From a virus: 35,154 bases of DNA. The position numbers were made by a program, and so were the translations under genes. Under the pieces are notes generated by a model that saw only the letters and a program-made list of their open reading frames with translations, was not told the origin of the DNA and searched no databases. This document shows positions 1 through 6,124 of this stretch, piece by piece. The stretch is from positions 1 to 35,154 of IMG/VR virus record IMGVR_UViG_3300021961_000012; one strand, given 5' to 3'. How positions within the stretch are numbered: the first letter of the stretch is position 1; every line of letters begins with the position of its first letter.

Positions 1-127
1 TACTCATCTCCTCATAAAAATGAATATTGAATATCTTTTTGTCGTACCAATACCAATCCTCCACAATATCCTCTACCTTATCCATAACCTTTTCGAACTT
101 TATCTTCTCTTCGTGTTTAACATCATC
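1..127. repeat. Left copy of terminal direct repeat (assembly overlap)
   Basis: Bases 1-127 are identical to bases 35028-35154. The repeat lies inside a coding frame (the sigma-like gene), which becomes a full-length gene only when the ends are joined. The length, exactly 127, equals a common maximum assembler k-mer, so I read it as the mark of a circular contig and not as a biological terminal repeat. The unique genome is then 35,027 bp. Confidence 0.93.
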
Positions 128-412
128 CGGTATTTGTAGAGCTGATATATTCAAATCTCCATCCGATAAATAAACCACCTTAGTCTTGTGGCGAATAGTA
201 GATAAAAATAAGTTCCTTAAGGTAACATAAACATAGTAGGTGTTTACCTCTGTTTCGTTGTATAATATTTTCTCCGGGTCATCTACATAATCAGTTATCC
301 TAACATACATTTGTTGGACTAGCTCATTAGCCTGGTCATCATCTACTCCAAATGACTTCGCCATAGCTATCCAATCATAATGCTTATCCGCTAAGATATC
401 AATTACCCTCAT
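1..412 (-). CDS. Sigma-70-like RNA polymerase factor, N-terminal part (gene crosses contig ends)
   Basis: Across the junction this is a 179-residue protein. It starts at ATG 412 and its stop is at 34900 on the other contig end. The N-terminal part has a helical segment like sigma region 2, containing DDQANELVQQMYVRI followed by YVYVTLRNLFLSTI. The C-terminal part carries a region-4-like helix-turn-helix. The start is supported by an ATGA overlap with the stop of the 51-residue gene just upstream. Small sigma-like proteins near packaging and replication genes are common in Bacteroidetes phages. It probably redirects host RNA polymerase to phage promoters, but that role is inferred. Confidence 0.75.
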   Translation of the reverse strand, partial: MRVIDILADKHYDWIAMAKSFGVDDDQANELVQQMYVRITDYVDDPEKILYNETEVNTYYVYVTLRNLFLSTIRHKTKVVYLSDGDLNISALQIPDDVKHEEKIKFEKVMDKVEDIVEDWYWYDKKIFNIHFYEEMS

Positions 413-564
413 CTCCAGATATGGAATGATATACCAATTATACCAATCATTAACTGAAATAGGTGTTCGGTCTCTTCGAGATCGTCATCCTCAATATCCA
501 TTTTGGTGTTCCAATAGTTGACTCCAACCATAAACCCATAAATTGGAAATAATTGTATATACAT
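409..564 (-). CDS. Small conserved-looking membrane protein upstream of the sigma-like gene
   Basis: This 51-residue protein starts at ATG 564 with MYIQLFPIYGFMVGVNYW, has an acidic middle (DIEDDDLEETE), and ends in a short hydrophobic stretch (LMIGIIGISFHIW) that could cross or touch a membrane. Its TGA overlaps the ATG of the sigma-like gene as ATGA, and it begins three bases beyond the RusA stop, so it fills the gap exactly. The pattern P-IYG-GVNYW plus an acidic patch resembles small proteins I associate with Bacteroidetes phages, but I cannot name a function. Confidence 0.65.
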   Translation of the reverse strand: MYIQLFPIYGFMVGVNYWNTKMDIEDDDLEETEHLFQLMIGIIGISFHIWR

Positions 565-566
565 CT

Positions 567-935
567 TTACAATTTAGTTATTATTACATCTAGTCTAGGA
601 TTTGCCTTATCAATCCCCATATAACAAGAATTCACCTCCACAACAGTAGACAAGTCATCACTCTCTATACATCCAAATTCCACCATAGCATCTTGGAAAA
701 ACTTATCTACAACACTTATCACATTCATAAGGTCTCTTGTTCTTTTGTCCGGAGCAAAGTAAAAGTACTCAATTTTAACCTTACCATTAATTCTAAAATT
801 CAGCATCCTTGATATATCAGCTTTAAACCTCCTTTTAATATCATTGCTCACTTGATAATGCCAATTCCTATAGTTATTCAATGTCAACCACTTCCTCTTG
901 TTGCTCCGATTGGTTATGTAGAGGGGTAGAGACAT
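567..935 (-). CDS. rusA: RusA-like Holliday junction resolvase
   Basis: This protein of about 122 residues resembles the RusA family of dimeric endonucleases, which resolve Holliday and branched DNA late in replication or before packaging. The key block is PDKRTRDLMNV, then VVDKFFQDAMVEFGCIESDD. It supplies the clustered acidic residues (D68, D77, D82, D93/D94 from the chosen start) that bind metal in the family. I chose ATG 935 (MSLPLYITNRS) because family members start with a similar strand; an ATG eight codons earlier at 959 is possible. It overlaps the 3' end of the primase-helicase gene by about 60 bases in another frame, which implies coupled translation. Confidence 0.85.
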   Translation of the reverse strand: MSLPLYITNRSNKRKWLTLNNYRNWHYQVSNDIKRRFKADISRMLNFRINGKVKIEYFYFAPDKRTRDLMNVISVVDKFFQDAMVEFGCIESDDLSTVVEVNSCYMGIDKANPRLDVIITKL

Positions 936-2652
936 TATTATTTCCTTTTCTTCTTTCATCTATTTCCGATAAAGGTGTTGACCCATTAAAGTAATACCTT
1001 TGTTCAAAAATGTTAAATTCTATATCTCCCACCTCTTGAGGAATCCCTACAAGTTTTTGTTTCTTAATCTTCTGTGAACCAAATATAACCTTTTTATCTT
1101 TAAAGTCAATAGCCCTATTTGGTCTCCATACCATAAGTACGTTATCAGCCTTATTGGCAAATTCACTTCCCCCCTTGATATAGTTGACATCCGGGCGAGG
1201 ATAACGTCCGGTTTCATCTTTTCTTGGAGTAATTTGATGAGCAACTAAATTTAGCGATACATTATTCTCCACCGCAAATTGTTTAAGTTTACTCATAAAA
1301 CGTGAAATATAAAGGTCTTCTCTTTCCCCACTCAACATTTTATGTTGGATCGTATTGTATGGGTCTATTATTAAGCCTCGTATACCTTTACTCCTCACGA
1401 GATATTTAGCCTTATCAAATATTGCTCCAAGAGTAAAATTCTTTGGAGGATAAATTATAAAGAAATGGTCTTGAACAAACTTAAGACCTTCTCTATACTC
1501 ATCAAGACTCATTTGCAATTTACCGTAATAAGGATCAGAAGTCTTTCCAATATACATATCCACCAAATCATTTATCAAATCATTGATAGGAAAGTTCTCC
1601 GGGGAGAATATACCAAACTTCCATCCCTCGTAAGATGACTTAATTACTGCGAGTTGATTAAGAAATAATGATTTACCCTCGTTCTGATACCCTGTCCAAA
1701 CATTAACCTCTCCCAACCTCCAAGTCCAAGCATCATCAATATCTCCAACATAAGTAGTAGTACCTCTTGCAACACCATTATGAAACCCATCCATTAAACT
1801 CTCGTATACATCTCCAACAGTAAAGACACCCTCCACTTTAGGGTCTAAAGCGTTTTTAAGGCGTTCTAAGAGACTTTCTTTACCTTCGTGGAGTAATACC
1901 TCATTAGCATCTTTATAGGGGCTTAAATCGACTAATTTGCACTTCTCAGAACCAATACGTCTTAATAATTCCTTTTGAAGTATTCTCCCATTCTCATCGT
2001 TATCAGTTGCTATATATACTAGTTTAGCAGTTTCAAACACTTCGTAAGAGTTATCAATACACTTAAGTTTGCCGTCTATATTCTTATCTGTGGGGTTTGG
2101 CGCACCCATATTAACAGAAGTATGGGTAGTGATACCAGCCACCTCCCAAGACAAAGAGTCCATCTCCCCCTCACAAATAACTAATTTTGTATTGTTTACT
2201 ACTCGATCATAGTTATAGATAATAGGTTGAGCATCTTTAGCTTGAGTAAAGAACTTGCCATCTACACCTCGTGTTTTATAGTTTACCATCACTCCATCTT
2301 TAAAGTAAGGAAATACTATCATAGTCCCATTGGAGGAAGATACTATCTTATTCTTATCAATCACCTCATCAGTAATACCTCGTGAATTTAAAAAGGCTCT
2401 ACCCTCCTTAGTTAATTTCTGGAGGTTGTTCTTAGTTGGTATCTTGTACAAGTTGTCCATCTCTTTTGTTTTGACGTTACCTGCCCACCCACACTTATGG
2501 CAATAATAAACTCCCTTCTGAATATTTACCGCCAAACATAAATCGTTATAGTGGGTCTTGCCTACCTTAAGGCAATTTGGACATTTTAGTTTTTGCTCCT
2601 CTTGGTTTAGTGATTTTAAGTCTATGCCTAATTGTTTAAATTCTTGTATCAT
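874..2652 (-). CDS. Bifunctional primase-helicase (T7 gp4-like)
   Basis: This 592-residue replication protein joins a primase to a ring helicase. The zinc-binding domain has C24, C27, C39, C51 and C54 (CPNC and CHKC pairs). A TOPRIM fold follows, with EGEMD at 161-165 and ATDNDENGR around 215-223, where the acidic residues bind magnesium. A RecA/DnaB-type ATPase follows, with Walker A GYQNEGKS at 321-328 and a DnaB-like loop near GSEFANKADNVLMVWRP. It should unwind DNA at the phage fork and lay primers. The gene lies downstream of a TACTAAGTA repeat cluster, which is a possible control or origin region, and its end overlaps the RusA gene. Confidence 0.92.
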   Translation of the reverse strand: MIQEFKQLGIDLKSLNQEEQKLKCPNCLKVGKTHYNDLCLAVNIQKGVYYCHKCGWAGNVKTKEMDNLYKIPTKNNLQKLTKEGRAFLNSRGITDEVIDKNKIVSSSNGTMIVFPYFKDGVMVNYKTRGVDGKFFTQAKDAQPIIYNYDRVVNNTKLVICEGEMDSLSWEVAGITTHTSVNMGAPNPTDKNIDGKLKCIDNSYEVFETAKLVYIATDNDENGRILQKELLRRIGSEKCKLVDLSPYKDANEVLLHEGKESLLERLKNALDPKVEGVFTVGDVYESLMDGFHNGVARGTTTYVGDIDDAWTWRLGEVNVWTGYQNEGKSLFLNQLAVIKSSYEGWKFGIFSPENFPINDLINDLVDMYIGKTSDPYYGKLQMSLDEYREGLKFVQDHFFIIYPPKNFTLGAIFDKAKYLVRSKGIRGLIIDPYNTIQHKMLSGEREDLYISRFMSKLKQFAVENNVSLNLVAHQITPRKDETGRYPRPDVNYIKGGSEFANKADNVLMVWRPNRAIDFKDKKVIFGSQKIKKQKLVGIPQEVGDIEFNIFEQRYYFNGSTPLSEIDERRKGNNNVSTPLHNQSEQQEEVVDIE

Positions 2653-2689
2653 TTTTTTGTTTCTTGATTTGTAGTATTATACTAAGTAT

Positions 2690-2793
2690 TATATATTATA
2701 TTATATTATATATTATATTATTATATCTTACTAAGTACTATAAGTATAGTACTAAGTATATTATACTAAGTGTTATACTTACTATACTCAGTA
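2690..2793. repeat. TACTAAGTA repeat cluster 1
   Basis: The near-palindromic 9-mer TACTAAGTA occurs at 2690-2698, 2729-2737 and 2750-2758. Variants occur at 2764-2772 (TACTAAGTG) and 2785-2793 (TACTCAGTA), and a run of TATAT separates copies. The cluster lies immediately upstream of the primase-helicase gene and runs into the last codons of the winged-helix gene. The same motif forms a second cluster near 26.1 kb. It could be an operator array, an origin element or an unstable AT hairpin region. Confidence 0.8.
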
Positions 2794-3035
2794 TAACTCT
2801 CCTTGTCTAAGAAAACTTTTATCGTTCTCTTTTTGCCGTAATGACCAATAGATTGAGTATTTCTAGATATAACCCCTTTATCTTCTAGACTATTCAATAA
2901 CCGGTAATACGTTCTCTCACTCACATTTATGGAGGATAAAAGCTCCTTATCTGTGAGTAAACATACACCATCGTTCTGATTAGCATCCATAGCTATCTCA
3001 GTCAACAAATCAAACTCGTTATAAGTTAATTCCAT
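2766..3035 (-). CDS. Small winged-helix DNA-binding protein
   Basis: This 89-residue protein has a helix-turn-helix: LLTDKELLSSINVSERTYYR, then LLNSLEDKGVISR, followed by a basic wing (YGKKRTIKVF). This is the pattern of winged-helix replication initiators and repressors. I use ATG 3035; a TTG nine bases upstream is also in frame. The last codons (YTEYSKYNT) are themselves made from the TACTAAGTA repeat, so the repeat array invades the gene end. It may bind those repeats and control the primase-helicase gene next to it. That is inferred from position alone. Confidence 0.7.
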   Translation of the reverse strand: MELTYNEFDLLTEIAMDANQNDGVCLLTDKELLSSINVSERTYYRLLNSLEDKGVISRNTQSIGHYGKKRTIKVFLDKESYTEYSKYNT

Positions 3036-3053
3036 CGAACACAATTTAAGTTG

Positions 3054-3079
3054 AAAAAGGGGAGCCTTAAAACTCCCCC
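3054..3079 (-). terminator. Intrinsic terminator after the SSB-like gene
   Basis: On the minus strand GGGGAG (3078-3073) pairs with CTCCCC (3064-3059) over an 8-base loop and is followed by five Ts. It sits between the SSB-like gene stop at 3100 and the winged-helix start at 3035. Confidence 0.8.
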
Positions 3080-3099
3080 TAATCTACACAAACAGAATA

Positions 3100-3378
3100 T
3101 TAAAACGGCATATCAGTTTCTACAACATTATTGTTTGCCTTGGGCTGTTGTTTGGTCTCATTAGCAGGGACATAATCATTTATCCATACTGAATGTGATT
3201 TACCGTATTGGTCAACTTCTTTCTTTGCTCCAATAGTAAGCTTGATATAATGTTCCCCATTATACTCAAACCAATAAGGCTCTAACTTACTTTTTGCAAT
3301 TGAGATGTTTACTAAGTCGTAGCCTTTAGCTTTTACACCTTGCCCTACGAATTTACGATCATTGTTTTGATTACTCAT
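3100..3378 (-). CDS. Putative single-stranded DNA-binding protein with SSB-type tail
   Basis: This 92-residue protein has a basic beta-rich core (YDLVNISIAKSKLEPYWFEY, then HYIKLTIGAKKEV) and a low-complexity linker. It ends in ETDMPF, which matches the acidic D-x-P-F tip that bacterial and phage SSBs use to recruit partner proteins. The core is not an obvious OB-fold by eye, so the call rests on the tail and on its place directly after the ERF annealase. ATG 3378 is chosen because a longer in-frame start overlaps ERF and adds out-of-character residues. A strong terminator follows at 3054-3079. Confidence 0.6.
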   Translation of the reverse strand: MSNQNNDRKFVGQGVKAKGYDLVNISIAKSKLEPYWFEYNGEHYIKLTIGAKKEVDQYGKSHSVWINDYVPANETKQQPKANNNVVETDMPF

Positions 3379-3394
3379 AATATAAAAATTAAAA

Positions 3395-3967
3395 TTAAGA
3401 TTGTAGTAATTGAGCAACTTCTTTGCTCACTTTATATTTCTTTCTAACATCAGTTATTGTATAACCATCCTTCATTGCTCTTTTAACATTGTCAAACTGA
3501 ATGGTGTTTTTCTGAAGCCAAGACTTATTATCGTCTTCTCCACTCCCCATAGCTACCGGACTAGAAGCTACCTTGTCGTGGGTATTAGTAGCGTCAGCAT
3601 CCTTAGTATCGTCAATTAAGAACAACCCATTTAACGCATACTTTCTAGCGTAAGATGAACTTGCTCCAAATGATTGTGCGATATCCATACCCTTTTTATT
3701 GGGATTAATACCAGCTTGGGCTGAAGAACTAATTGCCGTTGTACCATCTGATATAACAGCAGTAGCCTGGATAAAATACAATTCTCCTAATTGTACAGTC
3801 TCATCAGTAAGAGTAACTGTAAGATTGTACTCATTAAGTAATGGCTTTACAGCCTCTAAGATGTCCTCACAACTTCGATAGTTATAATTACCGAAACTGT
3901 TCCTTTGGTTCTTTGGTGCTTTCAGTCTCCCCTGAATAGCGACCAGTTTATCATTTATAGTTTTCAT
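3395..3967 (-). CDS. erf: ERF-family single-strand annealing protein
   Basis: This 190-residue recombinase-type protein anneals complementary single strands during phage recombination and genome end repair. The ERF signature is visible. KLVAIQGRLKAPKNQRNSFG and NYNYRSCEDILEAVKPLL come first, then FIQATAVISDG, and then the conserved block PNKKGMDIAQSFGASSSYAR followed by KYALNGLFLIDDTKD. The C-terminal third is a separate helical segment with YTITDVRKKYKVSKE. The start is ATG 3967; a TTG 84 bases earlier is unlikely because the promoter at 3972-4001 lies in between. The -7 box ends only four bases before ATG, so the mRNA may be leaderless. Confidence 0.88.
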   Translation of the reverse strand: MKTINDKLVAIQGRLKAPKNQRNSFGNYNYRSCEDILEAVKPLLNEYNLTVTLTDETVQLGELYFIQATAVISDGTTAISSSAQAGINPNKKGMDIAQSFGASSSYARKYALNGLFLIDDTKDADATNTHDKVASSPVAMGSGEDDNKSWLQKNTIQFDNVKRAMKDGYTITDVRKKYKVSKEVAQLLQS

Positions 3968-3971
3968 ATTA

Positions 3972-4001
3972 CAAATATAGTCATTATTTCCAACTGACAA
4001 A
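3972..4001 (-). promoter_or_regulatory. Bacteroidetes-type promoter for ERF
   Basis: On the minus strand the -33 box TTTG (4001-3998) is separated by 18 bases from the -7 box TATATTTG (3979-3972). The spacer begins with CAGTTGGA, an octamer shared with two other phage promoters here (29037-29067 and 31462-31492). Transcription should begin within a few bases of the ERF ATG at 3967. Confidence 0.8.
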
Positions 4002-4011
4002 ATATTTAGAG

Positions 4012-4042
4012 CAAAAAAAGAGCAGTCAATTAAAACTGCTCT
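4012..4042 (-). terminator. Intrinsic terminator upstream of the ERF promoter
   Basis: On the minus strand AGAGCAGT (4042-4035) pairs with ACTGCTCT (4026-4019) over an 8-base loop, followed by seven Ts. It closes the lysis-region transcript just before the ERF promoter. Confidence 0.88.
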
Positions 4043-4055
4043 CTTCTCCAAGAAA

Positions 4056-4126
4056 CAAAGATAAACTTAAATTCCCAAAGGGAGGGGTATTAAATTCACA
4101 TTTACAAATATACCTATTAAATTCAC
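4056..4126 (-). other. Intergenic stretch with two -7-like boxes and GTGAATTTAATA repeats
   Basis: On the minus strand TATATTTG (4112-4105) and TATCTTTG (4063-4056) match the -7 consensus, but neither has TTTG 18-20 bases upstream. The first is flanked by two direct copies of GTGAATTTAATA (4126-4115 and 4099-4088), members of the genome-wide GTGAATTYAATAGG family. No gene lies between here and the ERF terminator, so these could bind a regulator or be decayed promoters. Confidence 0.4.
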
Positions 4127-4359
4127 AAATCCAATGTTTTTAGTAATAATTTTCCTTCAGATTCGTCAATATCTTTTATAACCGAGTATATAAACTTACT
4201 TGACTCTTTCACTTCGTTTCTTTCCTCCTTAGTAGAATCTAACCCCAACTTAGTATAATTACTACAGTCTAGTTCTAAAAGTTTGTCAATACGTTGTTTG
4301 GCTGATTGTTGGTAATCCTCAGCAATTTTACGAGCATACTCAGTTATGTTCATTCTCAT
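4123..4359 (-). CDS. Hypothetical 78-residue protein
   Basis: This small, charged, mostly helical protein has no motif I recognise. It contains ITEYARKIAEDYQQSAKQRI and a C-terminal KSSKFIYSVIKDIDESEGKL. Starts at ATG 4359 or ATG 4353 (MNITEYARK) are both plausible. It lies 22 bases below a small basic protein and is the last gene of the lysis-region operon before non-coding DNA and a terminator. Confidence 0.55.
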   Translation of the reverse strand: MRMNITEYARKIAEDYQQSAKQRIDKLLELDCSNYTKLGLDSTKEERNEVKESSKFIYSVIKDIDESEGKLLLKTLDL

Positions 4360-4381
4360 TACGATATTAAATTGATTAGAC

Positions 4382-4513
4382 TTATCTCCCTTGACCTCTA
4401 TAAGTTTTCTTATAGTTTTTAGAAGACTTTAATTTGCTTGTTTTACTCTTTGCGTGGGTATCACGACTTACTTTCTTTTTAACTCTATAAACGAATGTAA
4501 TTCCTTTTGCCAT
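4382..4513 (-). CDS. Small very basic conserved-looking protein
   Basis: This 43-residue protein is extremely rich in Lys, Ser and Arg: MAKGITFVYRVKKKVS at the start, then SKTSKLKSSKNYKKTYRGQG. Its ATG overlaps the holin stop as TAATG. The composition suggests nucleic-acid binding. It resembles small basic proteins I associate with Flavobacteriia phages, but the function is unknown. Confidence 0.65.
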   Translation of the reverse strand: MAKGITFVYRVKKKVSRDTHAKSKTSKLKSSKNYKKTYRGQGR

Positions 4514-4923
4514 TACTTCTTAAAGTTTACTCCAATTTTATCAGCAGTTCTTGCGCCAAAATACCCACAAAGAACCCAAGTCAATAGATCGGATGTATCG
4601 GAGGTATCCAACCCCATAAACCATCCCCCAACATAGCTTAAAACTAATACAGCTAATGTTAGTGGTCTAACGTTCCTTGCTAACCAGGATTGACTATGGG
4701 AGTCTGCAACCCATCTACGAGTTATCCCATCTATCTCAGCGCGTTCTATTTTAAGTTTTTCTAAAGCTACTTCCTTGTCAGCATCACTCATCTCAGAACC
4801 CCCTATAATAGCCTCTATAACACTTCCTACCGGAGTATCTTCAGCTATCTTTCCAACTACTTGAGGTATCTTTTCAAGGAGAAACTGACCGACCTTAGTA
4901 TCCTTAAACTTTTTCTTACTCAT
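4513..4923 (-). CDS. Putative holin (3TM type)
   Basis: This 136-residue protein resembles three-TM holins of the gene-transfer-agent type. A soluble N-terminal half (KVGQFLLEKIPQVVGKIAED, and an acidic helix with EVALEKLKIERAEI) is followed by WLARNVRPLTLAVLVLSYVG, a likely membrane span. LLTWVLCGYFGAR, a second hydrophobic segment, comes next. The arginine-proline pair before the first span is typical of that group. It sits in a cluster with an M15 endolysin and spanin-like genes, so it should set lysis timing by opening the inner membrane. The role comes from fold pattern and context. Confidence 0.7.
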   Translation of the reverse strand: MSKKKFKDTKVGQFLLEKIPQVVGKIAEDTPVGSVIEAIIGGSEMSDADKEVALEKLKIERAEIDGITRRWVADSHSQSWLARNVRPLTLAVLVLSYVGGWFMGLDTSDTSDLLTWVLCGYFGARTADKIGVNFKK

Positions 4924-5077
4924 TTTTTATCTCATTGTACAGTAATTGAGCCAATAGTACTTCGTGAGGATTGTCTCTACAAATATCCTCAGTAGCTATT
5001 CTATACTGTTCCATCTTGATTTTTTTTGCACTTGCACAGCTTGTTAGTACAAGAGCCAATATTACTATTACTCTCAT
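4916..5077 (-). CDS. Small lipoprotein, candidate outer spanin
   Basis: This 53-residue protein begins MRVIVILALVLTSCASAKK, which is a clear lipoprotein signal peptide. The lipobox is LTSC, so C14 would become the acylated N-terminus after cleavage. A short periplasmic tail of about 39 residues follows. It overlaps the holin start by eight bases, and the gene at 5001-5186 overlaps it in another frame. A tiny lipoprotein nested in a lysis cluster is what outer-membrane spanins of Gram-negative phages look like. The partner could be the membrane protein at 5688-5984. Confidence 0.65.
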   Translation of the reverse strand: MRVIVILALVLTSCASAKKIKMEQYRIATEDICRDNPHEVLLAQLLYNEIKNE

Positions 5078-5186
5078 AGCGTTTGTTAGTTTGTTGGAGG
5101 ATAGCCTCCGTTAGTTTGTCGATACTTTTGCGTATCTCTTTCAGTTCGTTTCTAAGTCCATTAGACTTAATTTTTATCTCAGACAT
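5001..5186 (-). CDS. Hypothetical small helical protein in the lysis region
   Basis: This 61-residue protein begins with a helical, possibly coiled-coil segment (LRNELKEIRKSIDKLTEAIL) and ends in a Cys/Lys-rich tail with CTNKLCKCKK. Its last 77 bases overlap the lipoprotein gene in a different frame, like the nested spanin genes of other phages. However, it has no membrane anchor, so it is not an obvious inner spanin. ATG 5186 lies 18 bases below the endolysin stop. Confidence 0.5.
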   Translation of the reverse strand: MSEIKIKSNGLRNELKEIRKSIDKLTEAILQQTNKRYESNSNIGSCTNKLCKCKKNQDGTV

Positions 5187-5204
5187 ATTGTTGTTCCAAC
5201 TGTG

Positions 5205-5564
5205 TTAGTATGTCCATATTGCACTTGACTTATCCGGGTCGTTATCAACGTGGATAAATGTTTTTGCAACTCCAATTCTATTGAATCCTGCTTTGATAAG
5301 GGAGTCAATGATAATCCATCTTTCTGTACCGCTTGTACAAGCGATATCGGCTGCGTAACCCCTAAGGTGGGAGGAGTTTGATACCCCACCGACCTTTGAA
5401 TTATGAGATTCAGTTCTGTAACCACTTGTAATCTTGAACGGTATTCCTGCTGTATCTCTCGCTTTATCGAGCAACTTGAGAAACTCGTTATCCATATTGA
5501 TACCGCTATTAGGTAAATCAGGCGAATCAAACTCACCAACCGTAAAGTACTTTGCCTCATACAT
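5205..5564 (-). CDS. M15-family peptidase (endolysin)
   Basis: This 119-residue peptidoglycan peptidase of the M15 (D-Ala-D-Ala carboxypeptidase) fold cuts cell-wall peptide cross-links at lysis. Family motifs are FKITSGYRTESHNSKVGG, SSHLRGYAADI and TFIHVDND; the zinc ligands should be H66, D73 and H105. The start is ATG 5564, which overlaps the stop of the tiny membrane gene upstream by eight bases. A TTG six codons earlier is the only alternative. It has no signal peptide, so it relies on the holin. Confidence 0.88.
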   Translation of the reverse strand: MYEAKYFTVGEFDSPDLPNSGINMDNEFLKLLDKARDTAGIPFKITSGYRTESHNSKVGGVSNSSHLRGYAADIACTSGTERWIIIDSLIKAGFNRIGVAKTFIHVDNDPDKSSAIWTY

Positions 5565-5691
5565 ACTGAACAAATAATCCAATTAACATTAATGATAACA
5601 TCCCTACTAAACCAATAAGAAATAAGTCAAATGCTGTACCACTTGCAGCACGTTCTATAAACCAATATTTTATTGCTTTAAATATTTTCAT
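5557..5691 (-). CDS. Tiny single-span membrane protein in the lysis region
   Basis: This 44-residue protein has a basic amphipathic start (MKIFKAIKYWFIERAAS) and then one strong hydrophobic span (LFLIGLVGMLSLMLIGLFV). Its ATG overlaps the preceding stop as ATGA, and its own stop overlaps the endolysin start. It could be a second holin, an antiholin or another lysis helper. The sequence supports only that it is a coupled one-span membrane protein. Confidence 0.65.
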   Translation of the reverse strand: MKIFKAIKYWFIERAASGTAFDLFLIGLVGMLSLMLIGLFVQYV

Positions 5692-5984
5692 CTTCTTTTC
5701 TTGTCGTTATTTTCTTTTTGTATCCACTCTAAGTCCTTCATAAAATCTCTCATTTCCAACTTAATAGTTTGAAAATCTTCTTCTAATTTACGTTGAGCCG
5801 GCCAAGTGTATTTTTGCTCATTTTCTTTAAGTTTCTTTATAGCTGTATCATTAGCTTCAATCTTAGCACTTAGTGTATAGTAAGACCCTACAATAGATGC
5901 AAACATTGCTAAAAAACTAATCACCTGCATTGGGGAGATAGAAAAATCTGCTTTACCATCTCCATTGATATCTATATTGCTCAT
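5688..5984 (-). CDS. Membrane-anchored coiled-coil protein, candidate inner spanin
   Basis: This 98-residue protein opens with a calcium-loop-like DINGDGKADF. One membrane span follows (MQVISFLAMFASIVGSYY), then a long charged helix (AKIEANDTAIKKLKENEQK onward) ending in KKRR. The order of a short N-terminus, one span and a periplasmic coiled coil is the architecture of inner spanins. The small lipoprotein at 4916-5077 could be its outer partner. It is coupled to both neighbours by ATGA overlaps. A holin-accessory role is the main alternative. Confidence 0.6.
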   Translation of the reverse strand: MSNIDINGDGKADFSISPMQVISFLAMFASIVGSYYTLSAKIEANDTAIKKLKENEQKYTWPAQRKLEEDFQTIKLEMRDFMKDLEWIQKENNDKKRR

Positions 5985-6124
5985 TTAAGTTTATGGTATA
6001 TTTGGATTGTTGTATATACTATAGCCAAAACTAAAGAGACTGCTTGTAAATATGGGTTGATACCATCTAATACACTAACGTATAATGCTACTATATTCAG
6101 TCCGTATGTTTTAATATCATTCAC
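5981..6124 (-). CDS. Tiny membrane protein with GTG start
   Basis: This 47-residue protein is read from GTG 6124, which lies inside the last codons of the gene upstream. It contains DIKTYGLNIVALYVS and a hydrophobic span LQAVSLVLAIVYTTIQIY. No ATG is available in frame; the ATG at 6120 opens a different frame that stops after seven codons. Its TGA overlaps the next ATG as ATGA. The tight fit on both sides and the well-formed span support a real gene. Confidence 0.6.
   Translation of the reverse strand: MNDIKTYGLNIVALYVSVLDGINPYLQAVSLVLAIVYTTIQIYHKLK

Noticed and set aside
1-127. True direct terminal repeat of a packaged linear genome
   Set aside because: The repeat is exactly 127 bases, lies inside a gene and matches an assembler k-mer size, so a circular contig is the simpler reading.
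409-484. Possible frameshift joining the 51-residue gene to the sigma-like gene
   Set aside because: The upstream frame continues to a good hydrophobic C-terminus, and its stop overlaps the sigma start as ATGA. Two coupled genes explain the data better.
2652-2690. tRNA or rRNA gene
   Set aside because: No cloverleaf or conserved rRNA segment was seen anywhere in the window, including the AT-rich gaps.
3700-3880. Plus-strand frame at 3699-3881
   Set aside because: It is the reverse of the conserved ERF core.
5174-5560. A 128-residue open frame with a hydrophobic start (LIRLIYLIAVSIWI)
   Set aside because: It overlaps the M15 endolysin almost fully in another frame. The endolysin has clear catalytic motifs, and this frame looks like out-of-frame translation.
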